Below are positions 1 through 8,450 of a DNA stretch of 64,000 bases, one piece after another. Numbering within the stretch: position 1 is the stretch's first letter; each line of letters starts with the position of its first letter. The stretch covers positions 1-64,000 of the forward strand of contig JBCDAU010000004.1 of NCBI GenBank assembly GCA_039185015.1, in the 5' to 3' direction. The stretch is from JBCBSZ01 sp039185015 (lineage in GTDB: Bacteria > Actinomycetota > Acidimicrobiia > Acidimicrobiales > Poriferisodalaceae). The notes under the pieces were generated by a model, which saw nothing but the letters and a program-made list of their open reading frames with translations, was not told where the DNA came from and searched no databases. Position numbers and translations under genes: made by a program.

Positions 1-816
1 CTCGGCGATCACGGCGGTCGAGCCCCCCTGCACCGCACCTCCCAGGGCCGCGACCCCACCGGCGGTGTGGAACAACGGCAGCGGCACGTAGACCCGGTCG
101 TCGGCACCCCAGTTGCCCATCGCCTGGCCACCGGCGGACGCGGCCAGGAAGCGGGCGTGCGGGAAGTTCGCCGCCTTCGGCAGACCGGTCGTGCCGCTGG
201 TGTAGATGAAGAACAGGAGATCGGTGGGGCCGAGCCCGGGTCGGGCACTGGACCCGAGCGAGGACGTCGACCGGTCGGCGAGATCGGCGTCGAGGTCCGC
301 CCCGCCCGGCACCTGCCCGCCTCGGGACCAGATGGCAGGCGGGGTGCCCTCGAAGTGGTCGGAGGCGGCGGCCCACTGGTCGGCGAACCCGACGTCGAGG
401 ACCACCCGCTCCGCTCCGGAGATCTCCACCGCACGGGCGAGCGCGTGACCCTGGAGCGAGGTGTTGATGAGCGCGCTGATCGCACCGACCTTCGCGAGGC
501 CGAGCCACGTCGCCACGTACGCCGGACGGTTGCCCATGAGCAGCGCGACCGCATCGCCCTGGCCGATCCCCTGCGAGCGGGCCCAGTGGGCGACGCGGTT
601 GGAGGCCGCGTCGAGCTGCCCGTACGTCATCGTCTCGTCCGTGCCGATCAGCGCGAGCCGATCGGGATGCTTCGCCGCCCTCTCCTCGAAGAGGTCGGCG
701 ACCGTGTAGCCGGAACCCGGTCGGGCCTTGAGGAAGGCGGGCAGCGCCTTGCCGTAGAGACGAGTCAGGCGGAGGTCGCTGCGGACCTCGTCGAGGTTGC
801 GTGGGAGCAGGCGCAC
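1..816 (-). CDS. Acyl-CoA synthetase (AMP-binding), C-terminus beyond window
   Basis: ATP-dependent activation of a fatty or other carboxylic acid to its CoA thioester through an acyl-adenylate. The 272 visible residues match the N-terminal half of the ANL superfamily: the phosphate-binding loop YTSGTTGLPKAA lies near residue 205, with PLPLFHTAGG about 40 residues later. The opening resembles the long/very-long-chain FadD6/FATP-type branch. I start it at a GTG 10 bases after the aminotransferase stop, the first start after that stop. The adenylation hinge and C-terminal lid are outside the window. It is the last visible gene of a P450-aminotransferase-synthetase run on this strand, so it probably activates the product or substrate of that group. 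Substrate unknown. Confidence 0.85.
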   Translation of the reverse strand, partial: MRLLPRNLDEVRSDLRLTRLYGKALPAFLKARPGSGYTVADLFEERAAKHPDRLALIGTDETMTYGQLDAASNRVAHWARSQGIGQGDAVALLMGNRPAYVATWLGLAKVGAISALINTSLQGHALARAVEISGAERVVLDVGFADQWAAASDHFEGTPPAIWSRGGQVPGGADLDADLADRSTSSLGSSARPGLGPTDLLFFIYTSGTTGLPKAANFPHARFLAASAGGQAMGNWGADDRVYVPLPLFHTAGGVAALGGAVQGGSTAVIAE

Positions 817-826
817 CCCCGAGACC

Positions 827-2089
827 CTATTCGGGCACGCCCGAGACCCACGCGGAGGTCGCAGCGACGAGCCGGTCGCAGTCGGCGTCGCTCACCTCCA
901 TCGACAGCGCCATGAAGCCGCGGCGGGCCGGGAAGAGGCCCTGCTCGACCATGGCGTGGAACCACAGATCGAGCAGTCGATCGTCGTCGGTGTGGACGCA
1001 CAACATCGAGCCCAACCCGGTCACCCACATGAGGAGCGGTGACGCCGACAGCACCTCGTCGAGGCGGACCCGGAGGCGGTCACCCCGCTCGTTCACGGCG
1101 CGCACCCGGTCGTCGCTCAGCTCGTGGCGCAGCGTCGCGATCGCGGCCGCCATCGAGGCGACGTTGTTGTTGAAGGTGCCCGCCTGCGACAGCGCACCAC
1201 CAACCGAGGGATCGAACGCCTCGAGCACCTCGCGGCGGCCGCCGAAGGCCCCGAAGGTCATGCCACCGCCGAGGTACTTGCCCAGCGTCGTCAGGTCGGG
1301 GAGCACACCGAAGCGCTCCTGCGCGCCACCGGGGGCGAGGCGCGAGGTCATCACCTCGTCGAGGATCAGCAGCGTGCCGGTGGCATCGCACCGCTCGCGC
1401 AGGCCGTGGAGGAATTCGACCGAGGCGGGACGGCAGCCGCCGGAACCCTGCACGGCTTCGACGAGGACACAGGCCAGCTCACCGGTCTCGAGGTGCGCCG
1501 TGGCGTCGTCGAGGTCGTCGAAGCGCCCGACCCGGAAGTCGTGCGGCACGTTGAGCGGGTGGTGCGGACCGTCGGTCCTCGGCCCGAACGAGAGCACGCC
1601 ACCGTGGTAGCCCCGGTCGAACACGAGCACGCCCGACCGACCGGTGACGTGGACCGCCGTGCCCACCGCCATCAGGTTCGCCTCGGTCCCGGAGTTCGTG
1701 AACCTCACCTGCTCGATCGACGGGAAGCGGTCGACGATGAGCTCGGCCAGCTCGACCTCTCGGGGGTGGGTGGCGCCGATCGCCCACCCCTGCTCGAGCG
1801 CCTCCGCCACGGCCTCCCGGACGCGAGCCGGCGAGTGGCCGAGGAGGCCGGCCGTGTAGTTGCCGCAGAGGTCGACGTAGCGGTGGCCGTCGAGGTCGAC
1901 CAGCTCGGCACCCTGCGCCCGTTCGACCCGGAACGGGAAGGGAGCGAAGTCGAGGACCGAGCGGGTGTTGCCCCCGGGCATGACGCCACGGGCTCGCTGG
2001 TCGATCTCGGCGCTGCGCGGTCGAGTGGCGCGGTACCGCGAGTGCGCCTCGGCGACGAGGTGATCGAGGTCGGCGTCGGTGACGGTCAT
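827..2089 (-). CDS. Class III aminotransferase, glutamate-1-semialdehyde aminomutase-like
   Basis: PLP-dependent aminotransferase of 420 residues. It has the glutamate-semialdehyde 2,1-aminomutase fold signatures: VMPGGNTRS near the N-terminus, FTNSGTEANLMAV for cofactor phosphate binding, ILDEVMTSR (PLP-contacting Asp) and LGKYLGGGMTFGAFGG with the Schiff-base lysine. True HemL normally sits with heme genes. Here the ATG overlaps the stop of a P450 by four bases (ATGA) and an acyl-CoA synthetase follows, so a role as an amine or amino-acid aminotransferase or aminomutase in a specialised pathway is more likely than tetrapyrrole synthesis. Substrate cannot be read from the sequence. Confidence 0.85.
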   Translation of the reverse strand: MTVTDADLDHLVAEAHSRYRATRPRSAEIDQRARGVMPGGNTRSVLDFAPFPFRVERAQGAELVDLDGHRYVDLCGNYTAGLLGHSPARVREAVAEALEQGWAIGATHPREVELAELIVDRFPSIEQVRFTNSGTEANLMAVGTAVHVTGRSGVLVFDRGYHGGVLSFGPRTDGPHHPLNVPHDFRVGRFDDLDDATAHLETGELACVLVEAVQGSGGCRPASVEFLHGLRERCDATGTLLILDEVMTSRLAPGGAQERFGVLPDLTTLGKYLGGGMTFGAFGGRREVLEAFDPSVGGALSQAGTFNNNVASMAAAIATLRHELSDDRVRAVNERGDRLRVRLDEVLSASPLLMWVTGLGSMLCVHTDDDRLLDLWFHAMVEQGLFPARRGFMALSMEVSDADCDRLVAATSAWVSGVPE

Positions 2090-3273
2090 GGCGACCACGC
2101 AACCGGCATCGTCCGGTAGCCCCACAAGAAGAAGGGCGGGATGCGCTCCGGGGTGCCCGTGAGCCGGAGACCGGGGAGGCGCTCGACCAGCGCCCGCAGC
2201 CCGATGCGGCCCTCGGTCCTGGCCAACGCGGCGCCCAGGCAGAAGTGCGCGCCGGCCCCGAAGGCCAGGTGGCCGCGGACCTGCTCGAGCGGTCGATCGA
2301 GCCGGAACTCGTCGGGGTCCTCCCAGACCTCCGGGTCCCGGTTGGCGGCGCTGAACAGCACCTGCGTCTTGTGATCGGCGGGGATGGAGACGCCGCGCAC
2401 CTCCTGGTCGTCGTTCGGTGTGCGCCACAGCCCCAGCACCGGGGAGTCGAAGCGGAGGCTCTCCTCGACCGCCACCTCGCACAGCGACGGATCGGCCCGC
2501 AGCTGCTCCAGCAGCTCGGGCCGCTCGCACAGACGGAGGACGAGGTTGACGAGCAGCGAGGTGGTGGTCTCGTTGCCGGCGGTGAGGAGCTGCCCGATCA
2601 TCGACAGCGTCTCAGCCGGGGTCAGTCGGGCGCCGCCGTCCTCGGCGAGGACGAGGCGGGTGACGAGGTCGTCGGGTGGGGTCAGCCCTGCGGCGAGCTG
2701 CGCCTGCCGGTCGCTGATCTGCGCCGTGAAGAACTCGTGGAACTCGCGGGCCGACTCCGGGTAGGTCGTCGGGTCACCGGAGGCGAGTCGGAGCACCGAG
2801 TCGTCGGACCACTGCTTGAAGTCCGCCCGACGGTCGGCGGGCACGCCGAGCATCTCGGCGATGACGATGATGGGCAGCGGGGTGGCGAAGCGTTCGTGCA
2901 GGTCGCACTCGCCGTCGGCGACGAAGCCGTCGACCAGCTCGTTCGCGATCTCCTCGATGCGCGGCTCCATCGCCGTGACGCTGCGGGGCGTGAACGCCCG
3001 ACTGACGAGCCGGCGCTGCTGCCCGTGCCGGGGGTCATCGCAGTAGGCCAGCGTCGAGTTGCTCGAGATCCCGGGACCGTGGCCCTTCGCCGAGCTCCAG
3101 GTCCCGGGATCTCGGAGGATGCGGTCCACGTCGGCATGGCGGCTGACGACGTAGTGCGGCGGCTCGAACCCCCCGACCAGGTGCACCGGACAGCGCTGTT
3201 GCAGCTCCCGGTACGCATCGGTCGGCGAGGCCATGACCTCGGGAGCGAGCGGGTCGTAGTCCACCTCGGCCAT
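2086..3273 (-). CDS. Cytochrome P450
   Basis: Soluble bacterial P450 of 395 residues (class I type, needing separate ferredoxin and reductase). Visible marks: I-helix oxygen-activation motif AGNETTTS near residue 232, ExxR as EESLR near 270, and heme-binding FGAGAHFCLG near 338 with the proximal Cys at about 345. It resembles actinobacterial CYPs acting on terpenoid, steroid or fatty substrates; the substrate is not predictable. A TAGCGT hexamer six bases upstream of ATG suggests a leaderless transcript, so this gene probably starts its own transcription unit with the aminotransferase (4-base overlap) and acyl-CoA synthetase. No ferredoxin gene is adjacent. Confidence 0.93.
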   Translation of the reverse strand: MAEVDYDPLAPEVMASPTDAYRELQQRCPVHLVGGFEPPHYVVSRHADVDRILRDPGTWSSAKGHGPGISSNSTLAYCDDPRHGQQRRLVSRAFTPRSVTAMEPRIEEIANELVDGFVADGECDLHERFATPLPIIVIAEMLGVPADRRADFKQWSDDSVLRLASGDPTTYPESAREFHEFFTAQISDRQAQLAAGLTPPDDLVTRLVLAEDGGARLTPAETLSMIGQLLTAGNETTTSLLVNLVLRLCERPELLEQLRADPSLCEVAVEESLRFDSPVLGLWRTPNDDQEVRGVSIPADHKTQVLFSAANRDPEVWEDPDEFRLDRPLEQVRGHLAFGAGAHFCLGAALARTEGRIGLRALVERLPGLRLTGTPERIPPFFLWGYRTMPVAWSP

Positions 3274-3279
3274 GGGTCG

Positions 3280-3285
3280 ACGCTA
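3280..3285 (-). promoter_or_regulatory. Leaderless -10 element of the first P450
   Basis: TAGCGT on the minus strand, six bases before the ATG at 3273. It fits the TANNNT signature repeated at many starts in this window. Confidence 0.5.
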
Positions 3286-3304
3286 GCTGCCCTCCCCGAT
3301 CGGG

Positions 3305-4090
3305 TCAGCCGGCGTCGACGGCGCGCGCGTCGAACCACGATCGCCACGCCGATTCGTCCCTGGCCACGGCTGCTGCGCCCTCGTCGCCGTACAGGTAGCA
3401 CCACGTCGACACCTGGGCGACCTCGGCGTCCTCCGACCCCTCGGCAGCCACGAACGCCGTGCCGGGGGCCGGGCTGTCGACCAGCAGCGACATGCGGGTC
3501 GGGGTGACCTCCACGACCTCGCCGGCGAGCTCCGGCACGCCGGCGCCGGTGACGGCGACCCGGTCGCCGACCGCCGGCGCGCTCGGCAGGCCGAGATCGC
3601 CCGTGAGTCGCGCCCAGGCGTCGGCCGGCGGTCCGGCCCACGCCGCCATGGGCAGCATGGCCGTCGCGCTCTGGCCACCGAAGTGGGCGAGGTGCAGCTG
3701 GAGGTTGAGCAGGAACATCCGCCAGCCCTCGGTCATGGAGTCGAAGTGGTCGTCCCACTCACCTCCCTGACCGAACCCGCTGTTCACCAGCCGGACGACA
3801 CAGGTCCCACCCGACTTGGCCTCGATCGTCCACTCGAACGCGAGGCCAGGGCTCTCTCCCTCGACGCCGGCGAGGACGAAGCGGTTCGGCCGGTCGAACT
3901 CGACGACCCGTCCCGGGACGTCCATCCCCGGACCGAACGAGGCGCTGGCGTCCCCGCCGGTCCGCTCCTCGATGGTGTGGGGCACGTACCAGGAGGTGAT
4001 CCCGGGACCGGTGGCGATGGCTCGCCACACCTCCTCGGGCGTTCCTTCGACCTCGACCTCGAGCTCGATGGACCTGGGCTGATCGGTCAT
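3305..4090 (-). CDS. SRPBCC (AHSA1-like START/Bet v1) domain protein
   Basis: 261 residues. The N-terminal 150 or so form a Bet v1-like hydrophobic-ligand domain of the AHSA1/activator type: IELEVEVEGTPEEVWRAI at the start, WYVPHTIEER, a hydrophobic FVLAGVEGESPGLAFEWTIE core, and the typical GGEWDDHFDSMTEGWRMFLLNL end helix. The C-terminal third is less familiar and may be a second, degenerate half. Its ATG overlaps the stop of an ArsR-family regulator, an arrangement very common for SRPBCC/ArsR pairs in actinobacteria. A ligand-binding or small-molecule protection role is inferred; no catalytic residue is recognisable. Confidence 0.8.
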   Translation of the reverse strand: MTDQPRSIELEVEVEGTPEEVWRAIATGPGITSWYVPHTIEERTGGDASASFGPGMDVPGRVVEFDRPNRFVLAGVEGESPGLAFEWTIEAKSGGTCVVRLVNSGFGQGGEWDDHFDSMTEGWRMFLLNLQLHLAHFGGQSATAMLPMAAWAGPPADAWARLTGDLGLPSAPAVGDRVAVTGAGVPELAGEVVEVTPTRMSLLVDSPAPGTAFVAAEGSEDAEVAQVSTWCYLYGDEGAAAVARDESAWRSWFDARAVDAG

Positions 4091-4698
4091 GGCGTGTCTT
4101 CCTCCGGTGTCGGGGGTCGGGAGTGGGCGGCGACGATCAGGCGGTGCCAGCGACCGTCGGGGGCGTCCTCGTCGTGGTGGCGGGCGACGAGCTCGGTGAC
4201 GGCGGCGGCGAGCTCATGGGTGAACGCCGCTCGGGAATCGGCGTCGGCGAAGCGGACCTCGGTGTCGATGGTGAGCGTCGGGAGGGGCTTGCCGGCCTCG
4301 TCGGCCGCCCGTGCGAGTCGACCGACCTCCGAGATCAGGCGGCCGGCGACGGCGAGCAGGTAGCGGCTCGACAGGCGGTCGGTGCGCTCCGGGTCGACAG
4401 CGAGGGGACCGAGCGCATCGGGGCCCACGACGTAGGCCTCGGCCGACGCCTCCATCATCCGTTCGGTCAGCCCTCGTCGGGGCCGTTCGTCGACGAGCCG
4501 GACGAGACCGTGCCGTTCGAGCGTCCGAAGGTGGTAGTTGACCTTCTGCCTCGTCTCGCCGAGGTCGCGGGCCACGGTCGTGGCCGAACCGGGCCGACTC
4601 AGCGCGCGGAGGATGCGGCTGCGGAGCGGATCGAGCACCGCGGCCGCCGAGGCCGGGTCGCCCAGGACCTCCACGTCGTGTCGAACGGCGCTGCTCAT
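4087..4698 (-). CDS. ArsR-family winged-helix regulator
   Basis: DNA-binding repressor of 203 residues. The winged helix lies at about residues 15-85: DPLRSRILRALSRPGSATT, then the recognition helix region ARDLGETRQKVNYHLRTLERHGLV and wing residues LVDERPRRGLTERM. The longer C-terminal part carries no metal-binding CxC motif, so it is probably not a metal sensor. I chose ATG 4698 because GAGG sits a few bases upstream; an upstream ATG (4707) and TTG (4722) have worse spacing. Translationally coupled to the SRPBCC gene (ATGA). A perfect inverted repeat lies just upstream, between it and the divergent sulfurtransferase, and is the likely operator. Confidence 0.88.
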   Translation of the reverse strand: MSSAVRHDVEVLGDPASAAAVLDPLRSRILRALSRPGSATTVARDLGETRQKVNYHLRTLERHGLVRLVDERPRRGLTERMMEASAEAYVVGPDALGPLAVDPERTDRLSSRYLLAVAGRLISEVGRLARAADEAGKPLPTLTIDTEVRFADADSRAAFTHELAAAVTELVARHHDEDAPDGRWHRLIVAAHSRPPTPEEDTP

Positions 4699-4714
4699 GG
4701 ACCTCATCCTCGCA

Positions 4715-4736
4715 ATTGACAAATCGAGTTGTCAAT
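4715..4736. promoter_or_regulatory. Inverted repeat, candidate ArsR operator in divergent promoter
   Basis: Perfect 8-bp arms ATTGACAA / TTGTCAAT separated by ATCGAG. Each arm contains TTGACA on one strand, so the palindrome overlaps a possible -35 element in both directions. It lies 16 bases upstream of the ArsR start and 24 bases upstream of the sulfurtransferase ATG, as expected for autoregulation of both sides. Confidence 0.55.
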
Positions 4737-4760
4737 AGGGATCGGCGCGAGACTGTGGCC

Positions 4761-5642
4761 ATGACGACCGAGCGCCCCGAGTTCCTGATCGAAGCCGCCG
4801 AGCTGGCGGCCCGGCTGGGTGAACCGGGCCTCCGCGTCCTCGACGTCACCGCCAAGCTCGACCGCACCCTGGTCAACCAGGCCGACGAGCTGATCGCCGA
4901 CGCCCACGTCCCCGGCTCCGTCGCTTTCGACGTGCCCTCGGGCATGGGCGTCCTCTCCGACCCGGACGCCGCGCTCCCCTGGACGTGGCCGGGCCCGGAT
5001 CGCATCACCGCCTCGCTGCGTGCCGCGGGCATCGACGACGGCGACGAGGTCGTGCTCGTGGCCCGCACCCCTCGAGACGGCATCGACGCAGGAACGATGT
5101 GGTGCACGAGAGCGTGGTGGACGCTGCACCACTCCGGCGTGCACGTGCGGATCCTCCGCGGTGGGATCGAGCGGTGGCAGGCCGAGGGGCACCCGTTGAC
5201 CGGCGAACCGACCGTCATCACGCCGGGGTCGGCCACGGCCGTCGACGGTCGCGACGGGCCGTGCGCGTCGAAGGACGACGTGCTCGCTGCGCTCGCCGAC
5301 GGTGCGACGTGCGTCGTCGACGCCCTCCCGGCGTCGAGCTACGACGGCACCGACGGGGGCTACGGCCCACGGCGGGGGCACATCACCGGCGCCGTCAACC
5401 TGCCGTTCCGGGGGCTGGTCGACGCCGAGACGGCCGGCTTCCCCGACCTCGACGAGCTGCGGTCGCGACTCGACGCCGGCGGCCTCCTCGACCAGGAGCG
5501 GGTGCTGTCGTACTGCGGCGGAGCGATCGCGGCGACCGTCCCCGCGTTCGCGCTCGCCCTCCTCGGACGCGACGACGTCTCGGTCTACGACGGCAGCCTG
5601 ATGGAGTGGGCCGCCGACGAGTCACTTCCCATGACGACCTGA
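4761..5642 (+). CDS. Thiosulfate/3-mercaptopyruvate sulfurtransferase (tandem rhodanese)
   Basis: 293 residues with two rhodanese domains. It transfers a sulfane sulfur from thiosulfate or 3-mercaptopyruvate to a thiophilic acceptor through a cysteine persulfide. The inactive N-terminal domain includes MWCTRAWWTLHHSGVHVRIL, like the WWxL(F)xxxG segment of the family. The C-terminal catalytic domain has GHITGAVNLPF and the active-site loop YCGGAIAATVPAFAL with the nucleophilic Cys. I start it at ATG 4761, because longer starts would run into the operator palindrome. Divergent from the ArsR gene and possibly controlled by it. Confidence 0.88.
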   Translation: MTTERPEFLIEAAELAARLGEPGLRVLDVTAKLDRTLVNQADELIADAHVPGSVAFDVPSGMGVLSDPDAALPWTWPGPDRITASLRAAGIDDGDEVVLVARTPRDGIDAGTMWCTRAWWTLHHSGVHVRILRGGIERWQAEGHPLTGEPTVITPGSATAVDGRDGPCASKDDVLAALADGATCVVDALPASSYDGTDGGYGPRRGHITGAVNLPFRGLVDAETAGFPDLDELRSRLDAGGLLDQERVLSYCGGAIAATVPAFALALLGRDDVSVYDGSLMEWAADESLPMTT

Positions 5643-5651
5643 CCAGCCACC

Positions 5652-5657
5652 TACGCT
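5652..5657 (+). promoter_or_regulatory. Leaderless -10 element of the SDR/P450 unit
   Basis: TACGCT, six bases before ATG 5664. No ribosome binding site is present between it and the start. Confidence 0.5.
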
Positions 5658-5663
5658 GCCGCC

Positions 5664-6437
5664 ATGGAGCTGCAGGGGACCACGGCGTACGTGACGGGGG
5701 GAGCCTCCGGGCTCGGTGCGGCGACGGTGGAGCGGCTGGCGGGGGCCGGCGCGAACGTCGCCGTGCTCGATCTCGACGAGGACCGGGGCGAGGCGATCGC
5801 CGGCCGGATCGGCGGAGCGTTCGTCGGGTGCGACGTGTCGTCGGAGGAGTCGGTCGACGGCGCCTTCGCCGCGCTGCTCGACCAGGTCGGTCCGCCCCGG
5901 GTCATGGTCTGCTGCGCCGGCATCGGCACCGGCGCCAAGATGATCGGTCGCAAGGGCCCGCATCCGGTCGCCACCTTCGAGAAGGCGATGGCCGTCAACC
6001 TGCTCGGCACGTTCCTCGTCGTGCGGGCGGCCACGTGGGCGATGCGCGAGCTGGAACCGGTCGGCCCCGATGACGAGCGCGGCGTGGTGGTGATGACCGC
6101 CTCGATCGCAGCCACCGACGGCATCGACGGCGGGGTCGCGTACTCCGCATCGAAGGGCGGCGTGCGGGCGATGGCCCTGCCGCTCGCTCGCGACCTCGCC
6201 TCGTGGGGCATTCGGGCGGTCTCGATCTCCCCTGGGTCGTTCGACACGCCGCTCGTCGCCGGGATGCCGCCCGAGTACGCCGAGCAGATGGGCAACGAGA
6301 CGCCGTTCCCTCCCCGCTTCGGCAACCCGCCGGAGTTCGGGATGCTCTGCGAGCACGTCATCACCAACACGATGATCAACGGCGTGGATCTGCGGCTCGA
6401 CGGTGGCATCCGCATGACGCCGTCGAAGCTGCGATGA
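5664..6437 (+). CDS. Short-chain dehydrogenase/reductase, 17beta-HSD10-like
   Basis: NAD(P)-dependent oxidoreductase of 257 residues with a Rossmann fold. TGGASGLG at residues 12-19 is the cofactor loop, the acidic DLDEDRG after beta-2 suggests NAD preference, CCAGIG is the NNAG equivalent, and YSASKGG carries the catalytic Tyr and Lys. The overall pattern, with KGPHPVATFEKAMAVNLLGTF, resembles type-2 3-hydroxyacyl-CoA/17beta-hydroxysteroid dehydrogenases. Its stop overlaps the ATG of a P450 (ATGA), so the two are co-translated and may perform consecutive oxidations of one substrate. Confidence 0.88.
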   Translation: MELQGTTAYVTGGASGLGAATVERLAGAGANVAVLDLDEDRGEAIAGRIGGAFVGCDVSSEESVDGAFAALLDQVGPPRVMVCCAGIGTGAKMIGRKGPHPVATFEKAMAVNLLGTFLVVRAATWAMRELEPVGPDDERGVVVMTASIAATDGIDGGVAYSASKGGVRAMALPLARDLASWGIRAVSISPGSFDTPLVAGMPPEYAEQMGNETPFPPRFGNPPEFGMLCEHVITNTMINGVDLRLDGGIRMTPSKLR

Positions 6438-7666
6438 GCGACATCGATCTCCTCGCGCCGGAGGCGATCGACGATCCGCATCGCTACTTCGGTGCGCTGC
6501 GCGACGTCGACCCGGTGCAGTGGAGCGATCGCCACCGGGCCTGGATCGTGATGGGTCACGGCGAGCTCAACGCCGCCTTCCACGACAAGCGCCTCTCGAC
6601 CGAGCGCATGAGCGGCTTCCGCGAACGGCTGAGCGGCCGTCGGTGGGAAGCGCTCGGCAAGGCGATCGACCTGCTCGACGGCTGGATGCTGTTCCACGAG
6701 CCGCCCGAGCACACCCGCCTTCGCAGCCCGCTGGCCCGCTCCTTCACACCGAAGGCCGTCGGTGGGTTGGGCGACCGGGTCCAGGCGATCGTCGAGGGGC
6801 TGCTCGAGGACATGGCGACAACCGACGGTGGCGACCTCGTCGAACGGTTCGCCCATCCCCTCCCGGCTGCCGTGATCGCCGAGCTGTTCGGCGTTCCCGT
6901 CGACGATCGGGAGTGGCTCGCTCACTGGTCGGAGAAGTTCGGCGTGGTCGTGTTCGGTGCGGTCAACCGGCCGGACTACGAGGACCTCGCCCGCGAGTCG
7001 GGCGCCGAGCTCGAGGACCGCCTCCAGCCGCTGCTGGACCGCTACCGGACCGAACCCGAGGACAACCTGTTGTCGCTCCTGCTGTCCCGGGAGGGGGAGG
7101 ACGACGGCCTCACCACCTCCGAGATCCTCGGCGCGTGCTCGATCCTGCTCTTCGCCGGGCACGACACCACGGCCTCCCTCCTGGGGAGCGGTGTCCTCGC
7201 GCTGCTCGACGACCCGGACGCTCGAGCGGAGCTCGCCGAGTTGGAGGACGCCGAGCTCGATCGGGCCGTCGAGGAGCTGCTCCGCTTCGAGGCGCCGGCC
7301 AAGGCGATGATGCGAACGGTCGCCGAGTCGCACGATCGTGACGGTCGCGCCTTCGAGGCGGGGCAGACCGTCTTCATGACGATCCTCGCCGCCAACCGCG
7401 ACCGTCGGGTCTTCGACGACGCCGATCGGCTGGTGCTGGACCGCGATCCGAATCCGCACCTCACCTTCGGCCACGGCCACCACTTCTGCCTCGGCGCCGC
7501 TCTCGCCCGGCTCGAGGTCCGCGTCGCCGTCCCCGAGCTGCTGCGTCGCTTCCCCGATCTCGCGCTCGCCGACGACCCCACCTGGAAGCCGAACATCAGC
7601 GACCGATCGGCGGCCCGGATCCCGATGCGCTGGCGATCCTCCGGAGGCCTCAGCCTGCGGTCGTGA
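6434..7666 (+). CDS. Cytochrome P450
   Basis: 410-residue bacterial P450. Motifs: I-helix AGHDTTAS near residue 241, ExxR as EELLR near 280, and heme loop FGHGHHFCLG near 345 with the axial Cys at about 352. The start at 6434 is fixed by a four-base ATGA overlap with the SDR. An SDR-P450 pair suggests hydroxylation followed or preceded by alcohol/ketone interconversion. The last 17 bases overlap the convergent membrane-protein gene. No redox partner is encoded nearby. Confidence 0.92.
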   Translation: MSDIDLLAPEAIDDPHRYFGALRDVDPVQWSDRHRAWIVMGHGELNAAFHDKRLSTERMSGFRERLSGRRWEALGKAIDLLDGWMLFHEPPEHTRLRSPLARSFTPKAVGGLGDRVQAIVEGLLEDMATTDGGDLVERFAHPLPAAVIAELFGVPVDDREWLAHWSEKFGVVVFGAVNRPDYEDLARESGAELEDRLQPLLDRYRTEPEDNLLSLLLSREGEDDGLTTSEILGACSILLFAGHDTTASLLGSGVLALLDDPDARAELAELEDAELDRAVEELLRFEAPAKAMMRTVAESHDRDGRAFEAGQTVFMTILAANRDRRVFDDADRLVLDRDPNPHLTFGHGHHFCLGAALARLEVRVAVPELLRRFPDLALADDPTWKPNISDRSAARIPMRWRSSGGLSLRS

Positions 7667-8357
7667 TCTCGACGTGCAGGAGCTGCACGGCAAGCGCGTA
7701 GAGCAGGTCGAAACCAACGGGGTTCACTCGTACCCCGACCTCGACTCCCTCGGTGGTGAGGAACAGGCGGCGTTCGTACTCGTTGCGCCCGACCTTGACC
7801 CGGCGGACCTGCGCAGCGGTGACGGAATCCCAACGGATCGGAGGCGTGGCCCCGACGCTGCGCTTGATCCGGAGCTCGTGCTCGGTCAGTTCGACCCCTG
7901 GTGCCCCCGACGCCGAGATCATCGCCATGACGGCCGAACCGGCGCCGAGCAGGACCATGACGACACCCACGAACACCGCGGACGTGAGGATCAGTTGCAT
8001 CACGCCGACCCCGAGGAAGGCGAGGCCGATCAGGACCGACCCAACGCCCGCTGCGGACCCGATCGTGACCACGCCCCCACCGTGGATGCGCTCGAGGGCT
8101 CGGGCGATGTCATCGTGCTCCTCCGGCCGCTCGGCCTTCGCCTCGGCGACCGCGTCCTGCGCCTCGGCCTGCCGTTCCCGTCGCTGGATCGAGAACCGGC
8201 CGAACAGCATCGCCGCGACCCCGATCGGGATCGTGACGACGAAGGGCACGCGGTCGCCCTCCTCGCCGGCCGCCGTGAGCACGGTCGCGCCGATCCCGAC
8301 GACCACTCCGAACGCCGCCCACAGGAGGTACGAGCGAGTCTGCGGGGTGACCGACAT
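7650..8357 (-). CDS. Membrane protein of unknown function, PH-like C-terminus
   Basis: 235 residues, family not recognised. Two hydrophobic segments near the N-terminus (about 10-30 and 40-55) are followed by a charged Gln/Glu/Arg helix (about 57-90), then two more hydrophobic segments (about 95-145). The final 85 residues (VELTEHELRIKRSVG..IRWDSVTAAQVRRVKVGRNEY) look like a soluble PH-type beta domain as in bacterial PH/YdbT-like membrane proteins. That last point is only a resemblance. It converges on the P450 with a 17-base overlap. Confidence 0.65.
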   Translation of the reverse strand: MSVTPQTRSYLLWAAFGVVVGIGATVLTAAGEEGDRVPFVVTIPIGVAAMLFGRFSIQRRERQAEAQDAVAEAKAERPEEHDDIARALERIHGGGVVTIGSAAGVGSVLIGLAFLGVGVMQLILTSAVFVGVVMVLLGAGSAVMAMISASGAPGVELTEHELRIKRSVGATPPIRWDSVTAAQVRRVKVGRNEYERRLFLTTEGVEVGVRVNPVGFDLLYALAVQLLHVEITTAG

Positions 8358-8450
8358 CGCCGCAGTCCACCACGCTGCGACGGTCCGCTCCCCGCCCGAA
8401 CGGCCGCCCCGAGTGGGAGGAACAACCCTGTACGTGCCCCAGTCGTGGGC

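Noticed and set aside
5651..7717. 688-residue minus-strand frame
   Set aside because: It lies antisense to the SDR and P450, both with clear catalytic motifs; the composition is typical of a shadow frame in GC-rich DNA.
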